A DNA stretch of 64,000 nt. Origin: Annona cherimola (Eukaryota > Streptophyta > Magnoliopsida > Magnoliales > Annonaceae). The notes under the pieces are model-generated. The model saw only the letters and a program-made list of their open reading frames with translations. It did not search any database and was not told the DNA's origin. The translations under genes were made by a program, and so were the position numbers. Numbering within the stretch: position 1 is the first letter of the stretch; the number at the start of each line of letters is the position of its first letter. This document shows, piece after piece, positions 59,735 through 64,000 of this stretch. Where the stretch lies: assembly GCA_030490835.1 (NCBI GenBank), contig CM059971.1:128186564-128250563 (forward strand), in the 5' to 3' direction.

Positions 59735-60180
59735 ATACAGTGCTTATGTGAAACTAATCTTATGCGCAATTTACTTTCATTTTGAATATTTGAAAGGTTG
59801 AAATATTTAGCATTATTTACAGTGTTTTTAAAATCTCTTCACTCGTCTAGTATCATTGTACGTGAGTTCCCTCTCCTAATGTGTAAAATTAATGTGATAA
59901 AATAATTTAATATTAAATATTAATTTTAAAGTTGTATTTTTAACATCTAAAATATTATATTTATGTAAATAAATGATATTATAAAGTATTATTACATTTT
60001 AACACAGATGTTAATAAATTTAAATTTTTTTCCTAATTTACACGTAAGTATACTTATTTTTGAGCAAATATGGACATAAACATATTTAATTTGAATGAAA
60101 TTTAATCTACTTGCTAAAAAAGAATAATGTTCAACATAACGAATGATGTCAACAACTTAAATTTTTCCATGTAACGTGCG
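59735..60180 (+). mobile_element. D-family element, old copy D5
   Basis: Core phrases taatgtgataaaataattta, gtattattacattttaacac and, at the far side, acataaacatatttaatttg identify a D element. The arms are strongly decayed and no terminal hairpin is clear. Confidence 0.55.
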
Positions 60181-61069
60181 GGTTGGATGGCCGGAGCATC
60201 TGCTGGACAAATGACAAATCCAAGCAAAAAAAAAGTTATTTATTTATTTATATATATATATATAATATATATGATCCATCCGAATGAAGATATGGGTGGG
60301 TTGCTGTCCTGATGATGACACAATGATCGTGACAAGGGTCCGCGAATGAGGAGTATTCAAATGGGAGTACGTAATTGAGGATGTACATGAGTCAGCTGGT
60401 GACGCTTGTACATGATCATTGATTACATCCACCATTAACAGTAAAACCATACATAAAAACTAAAAACTTGTATTCTTAAGGTGACCGGAGTTGCACTGAC
60501 ACATTTACCTTATTATTTTCATCACTTGTCTAAACTCCTATTAAAAACCTTTACTTGTTATTAGGCCTATTCGTCATCATCACAATTAATGATCCAACAA
60601 TCCTGGCAATGTGTTTTTAAATAACAAAGCTCGATTAATTTGTATATATATATATATGTTTAACTTACAATATTCATTTTTTACTTTATTTTTCTTTGTA
60701 AACATATTTTCTAAGTAGAGAGAGTTTTGACATTTTATAATATTTTTATATATTTATTTTTTATTTTTAAAGTCATCAATTTCTAAGTAGAGGTATGACA
60801 TGTTAGTTTGAAAAAGGTGTCTTGATTTCTAATCATGCACTGATCGAATTAAATAGCTTGGATGATGGAACATGTTGTGACTTTTGGTGAGTAAGTAGCA
60901 GTCTTGTGACCGACGCATGCAATTGAATTTGCTGCCGCGAGAGCACGAATGTTGTGTGTTTGAAGTTGGGTGCAAGCACAAAAAGGTTGCAATTTGGGTT
61001 TGAGTCCCGCGCAGTCACAAGTCGCAACTGTGATGTGATGTGATGTGAAAAAAGTTTCACTGACTGTAG
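60181..61069. other. Intergenic with TA arrays and an F arm
   Basis: TA arrays at about 60248-60270 and 60643-60656. 60657-60790 has F-like sequence (cttacaatattcattttt, ttgacattttataatatttt). No gene recognised. Confidence 0.42.
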
Positions 61070-61345
61070 GGGTACGTTTGAGAACGTAAAAGTTGGGTAA
61101 GATGTGATATTCAGTGGAAATAAAAATTAAAATATTTTGAAAATTGTGTAATTAGTATAAAATGATATGAATAAAATTAAAATAAATAGATTTGTTGAAA
61201 GGTAGTTGATAGGGCAAATTATTATAATATAAGGATAAAATTAGAAAAATATGATGATTGATTGATTAATAAGGTACCTTGAAATCCGTACCTATATCAT
61301 TTCCCACCCATATTTTCCACCGGCTATTACCAAACGTCCCTTGTG
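61070..61345 (-). mobile_element. E-family MITE, copy E11
   Basis: Starts aggggtacgtttgagaacgt and ends ttaccaaacgtccctt, so both terminal repeats are visible. The interior is diverged from the other E copies. Confidence 0.62.
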
Positions 61346-61544
61346 TTTGTTTGTAGTGGGCCAATGAGCTATGTCCTGGTTCCTATAGTTATGTTCCTGG
61401 TGGCCTTTCCCGGTGCTTTATTTTTAAAATTTTCTCTCTTTTCCCATTTTAGATTTGATCAGCTAAGCATGTCTTGTAGGTTTGGCTTTTATTTCTAAAT
61501 AAATTTTTTAAAATAGTCTTCATCTTATATTTAAAGGGCTATAC

Positions 61545-61735
61545 TCATGGAAAATTCATCTTTTAGATAACCCCATTCATTTTTAATATCATAATAGTTT
61601 ATGAAAAATTTACTTCATTCATTATATTTAGTATTATTTATATTATTATGAAAATTCTTTTATTTGTTTAATATCATTGTATATGGACTCATAAATATTA
61701 TAACCAAAAGTAATATATGTTGTATAATTATTTAT
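61545..61735 (+). mobile_element. D-family left-arm fragment
   Basis: atagtttatgaaaaatttac, tatttagtattatttatatt and ttgtttaatatcattgtata match the left arm of D2/D4. The core is missing. Confidence 0.52.
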
Positions 61736-62040
61736 TTATTTTTATTTTAAATTTTTTTTCATAAACATTTTTTCCTAAATGTATTTAATTCATATATTAA
61801 GCTTTGTCGTTTTACAATAATTTTACACATTTATTTTTTACATTTAAAATCAAGTTTTTAAGGGATAAAAAATGACCTAAATGCCTCTAAAGTTGATGAT
61901 TTTTTAAAAATAAATGTGTAAAAATTCTATAAAATAGCAAACTTGGTATATGAATTAAATACACTTGTAAAAATATGTTCATGAAGACAATTTTAAAAAA
62001 ATAAATGAATGATATATTTTAGCTTAAAAGACATTATAAT
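61736..62040. repeat. F-family foldback
   Basis: Arms with aaatgtatttaattcatata and its complement ttggtatatgaattaaatac, plus cctaaatgcctctaaagttg near the centre. Confidence 0.6.
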
Positions 62041-62199
62041 GTATATTATGCAGCTCATATATATAGAATCTCAATCGGGTCAGGTGTACCATTGGCCACA
62101 TATATGGTACATAGAGAATATCGTTTGTTTGTGACGAATTCAACAAGCTTATAACGTGCATATATATATATATATATGTATATATATATGTGTGTGTGT

Positions 62200-62700
62200 G
62201 GCTTCTCTTTCAAATTTTATTATTTTGATCATTGATAGAGAATCTAATTCATTTATTGTATTTAACATTATTTGTCTACTAAGAGACATGTTTCATCCAA
62301 ATTACAAAAAAAAAATTATAGGCCGCATTTGTTAAAAAATATATTTTCACGTGTAAATTATGAAGAATGCTTAGATTCATTTACACATATATTAGAATAT
62401 AATAATACTTTTAAATCATTTATTCATATAGAAAAAATATTTTAGATGTTTTAGTTTTTGAAAATACTATTTTAAAATTATTATTTTAGCAGTAAATTAT
62501 TTTATTATGTTAATTTTACACATTTATAGATAGGACTTGTACACAATGATACTAAATAAATGAGTTGTACACAATGATACTAAATAAATGAGAAGGTTTT
62601 AATGATAATATAAATAACGTTAAATACAATGGATGAAGTGAATTTTTCATAGTTTATTAAGATTTTAAAAATGTGTGGCAAGAAGCCTACGTTTTTTCCA
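62200..62700 (+). mobile_element. D-family element with a 28-bp tandem duplication
   Basis: D arms (attgatagagaatctaattc and, inverted, ggatgaagtgaatttttcat) and core (agaatataataatactttta). Within it, gttgtacacaatgatactaa with flanking bases is repeated in tandem at about 62528-62592. The left edge abuts a TA/TG array (62159-62199). Confidence 0.6.
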
Positions 62701-63133
62701 CGGCTACTCTTAAATCTTAATTGGTAATTTACCGGTAGATTTTTTTGATATTTATACATTATGATATTTTGATATTACATTAGAACACATTCACATCTCT
62801 CACACTTTGGTGGAAAATTTCCTAAAATATACCCTTATACTAAGGGAAATTCTATAAAATTCCCGTTTCGGGGGAAATTATAAAATTCTTACCGCAAGAA
62901 GACTAATTGGCAAAAAACCCTTATCCATGGAGGGGATTAGAGCTATGAATATCAGCGCCCTGATTGCGACGCAGCCGACGACCTCATCGTGTTTGTTGGT
63001 AGATTTAGGTGCACGCACTGCCCGTCGCCTCTATTCCAACCTCGCTTAATTAATTAATTAATTAATTAATTATGACAAAATTCTTATCATAAATATTGCA
63101 GGATAATAAATGAGGATATATATATATATATAC
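62701..63133. other. Intergenic with ATTA repeat
   Basis: (TTAA)n at about 63046-63073 and a TA array at about 63117-63132. No gene recognised. Confidence 0.45.
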
Positions 63134-63477
63134 ATGAGATCCAATCATGTGCAGACGGCTGTAAAATGGCCCCCACACATATTAGATTGGGATGAAACTT
63201 TATGCAATCATTTATTCATATAAAAATCATATGTAAGACGGTTTAGATATTGAAAATACTACTTTAAACTTGATATTTAAGTTAAACTATTTTATTAGAT
63301 TGATTATACACTATTTTAAGATGGGGATCATACACATGTTGGATTTGAATAAAAATTTGTATGCTAATAAGGTGAACAATTTTAAATATAATAGGTGGGT
63401 GAATTTCTCATTTATGATCAAGTGGGGTCCATAGTGCATAGACCGCACGGTGTAGTCGCATACACCAAAACATTTTC
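63134..63477 (-). mobile_element. B element, copy B6
   Basis: Reverse B copy. Its right-end hairpin has been lost (catgtgcagacggctgtaaaa). The left end gaccgcacggtgtagtcgca is retained. TA array 63478-63494 follows. Confidence 0.76.
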
Positions 63478-63495
63478 ATATATATATATATATAT

Positions 63496-63840
63496 GAGAA
63501 CCGATCCTGTGCAGTCCGCTGTAAAATGGACCCCACACATATTAGATTGTAATGAAACTTTATACACTCATTTATCCATATATAAATCATACTTTAGACG
63601 GTTTAGATATTGAAAAAACTACTTTAAACTTGATATTTACATTAAACTATTTTATTACGTTGATTTTGCACCATTTTAAGATGGGTACTACACATATGTT
63701 GGATTTGGATGAAAATTAGTATGCTAATAAAGTGAACAATTCTAAATACAATGGGTGGGGTGGATTTTCTATTTATGATCAAGTGGGGCCCACAGTGCAT
63801 GGACTGCACCGTGCAGTCGCATGCACTGGATTATTTCCCT
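63496..63840 (-). mobile_element. B element, copy B7
   Basis: Reverse B copy. It too lacks the inner palindrome at the first end (cctgtgcagtccgctgtaaa) but has a perfect second-end hairpin gactgcaccgtgcagtc (about 63803-63819). A short TA repeat (63841-63848) joins it to the next copy. Confidence 0.82.
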
Positions 63841-63848
63841 ATATATAA

Positions 63849-64000
63849 GATCTAGTCAAGTGCAAACGGACTACATCATAATTACAGCGCGGTCCGCTAT
63901 AAAATGAGTCTCACACATATTAGATTGCAATGAAACTTTATACAATCATTTATCCATATAAAAATCATATTTTAGACAGTTTAGATGTTAAAAATACTAC
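63849..64000 (-). mobile_element. B element, copy B8, cut by the window end
   Basis: Same orientation as B6 and B7. Starts gatctagtcaagtgcaaacg, keeps a decayed inner palindrome (catcataattacagcgcg) and runs into the core before the window ends. Confidence 0.74.

Overview
The window is nuclear DNA of a flowering plant. It contains plant-only gene families (a TRICHOME BIREFRINGENCE-LIKE protein, a GABA transporter 1-type amino acid carrier, UGT72-type glycosyltransferases), GT-AG introns, and AT-rich intergenic DNA full of MITEs and decayed retroelements. I cannot name the species. Gene density is low: about five intact or partial genes and two recognisable pseudogenes in 64 kb.

Layout. 82-648: last two exons of a conserved plant protein of unknown function. 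1145-4556: a 3.4-kb chain of short elements separated by TA repeats. 5100-6760: LINE remnant, reverse strand. 13170-17188: three-exon TBL gene with a 2.4-kb intron. 17655-17918: SINE with target-site duplication. 22296-27460: seven-exon GABA transporter gene. 30780-34065: more TA-flanked elements and hAT-like MITEs. 35006-35548: intronless 180-residue plant protein of unknown function. 39118-39605: polyol/sugar transporter pseudogene. 40265-42892: LINE remnant split by a 1.7-kb insertion with a 10-bp target duplication. 43617-44452: short TA-flanked chain. 45228-46684: UGT72-like pseudogene. 51480-52809: another TA-flanked chain. 57265-58701: intact UGT72-type gene. 63134 to the window end: three TA-flanked elements in a row.

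The genes do not form an operon-like or pathway cluster. The only related pair is the two UGT72-like genes on the same strand about 10.6 kb apart, read as an old tandem duplication with one dead copy. The upstream copy lost its catalytic aspartate and reading frame, and a foldback element ends about 45 bp before its start codon. The downstream copy is intact, with a transposable element about 125 bp before its start.

The most striking content is a superfamily of roughly 350-500-bp non-coding elements (called A, B, C and D here). They share one core and end in short hairpins. Most lie directly in (TA)n microsatellites and form chains, each joined to the next by a TA repeat. The hairpin sequence differs between subfamilies, but the ability to pair is kept. 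The closest precedent I know is the rice Micron elements, which sit in (TA)n microsatellites. The subfamilies, chains, solo ends and foldback derivatives seen here deserve a dedicated study.
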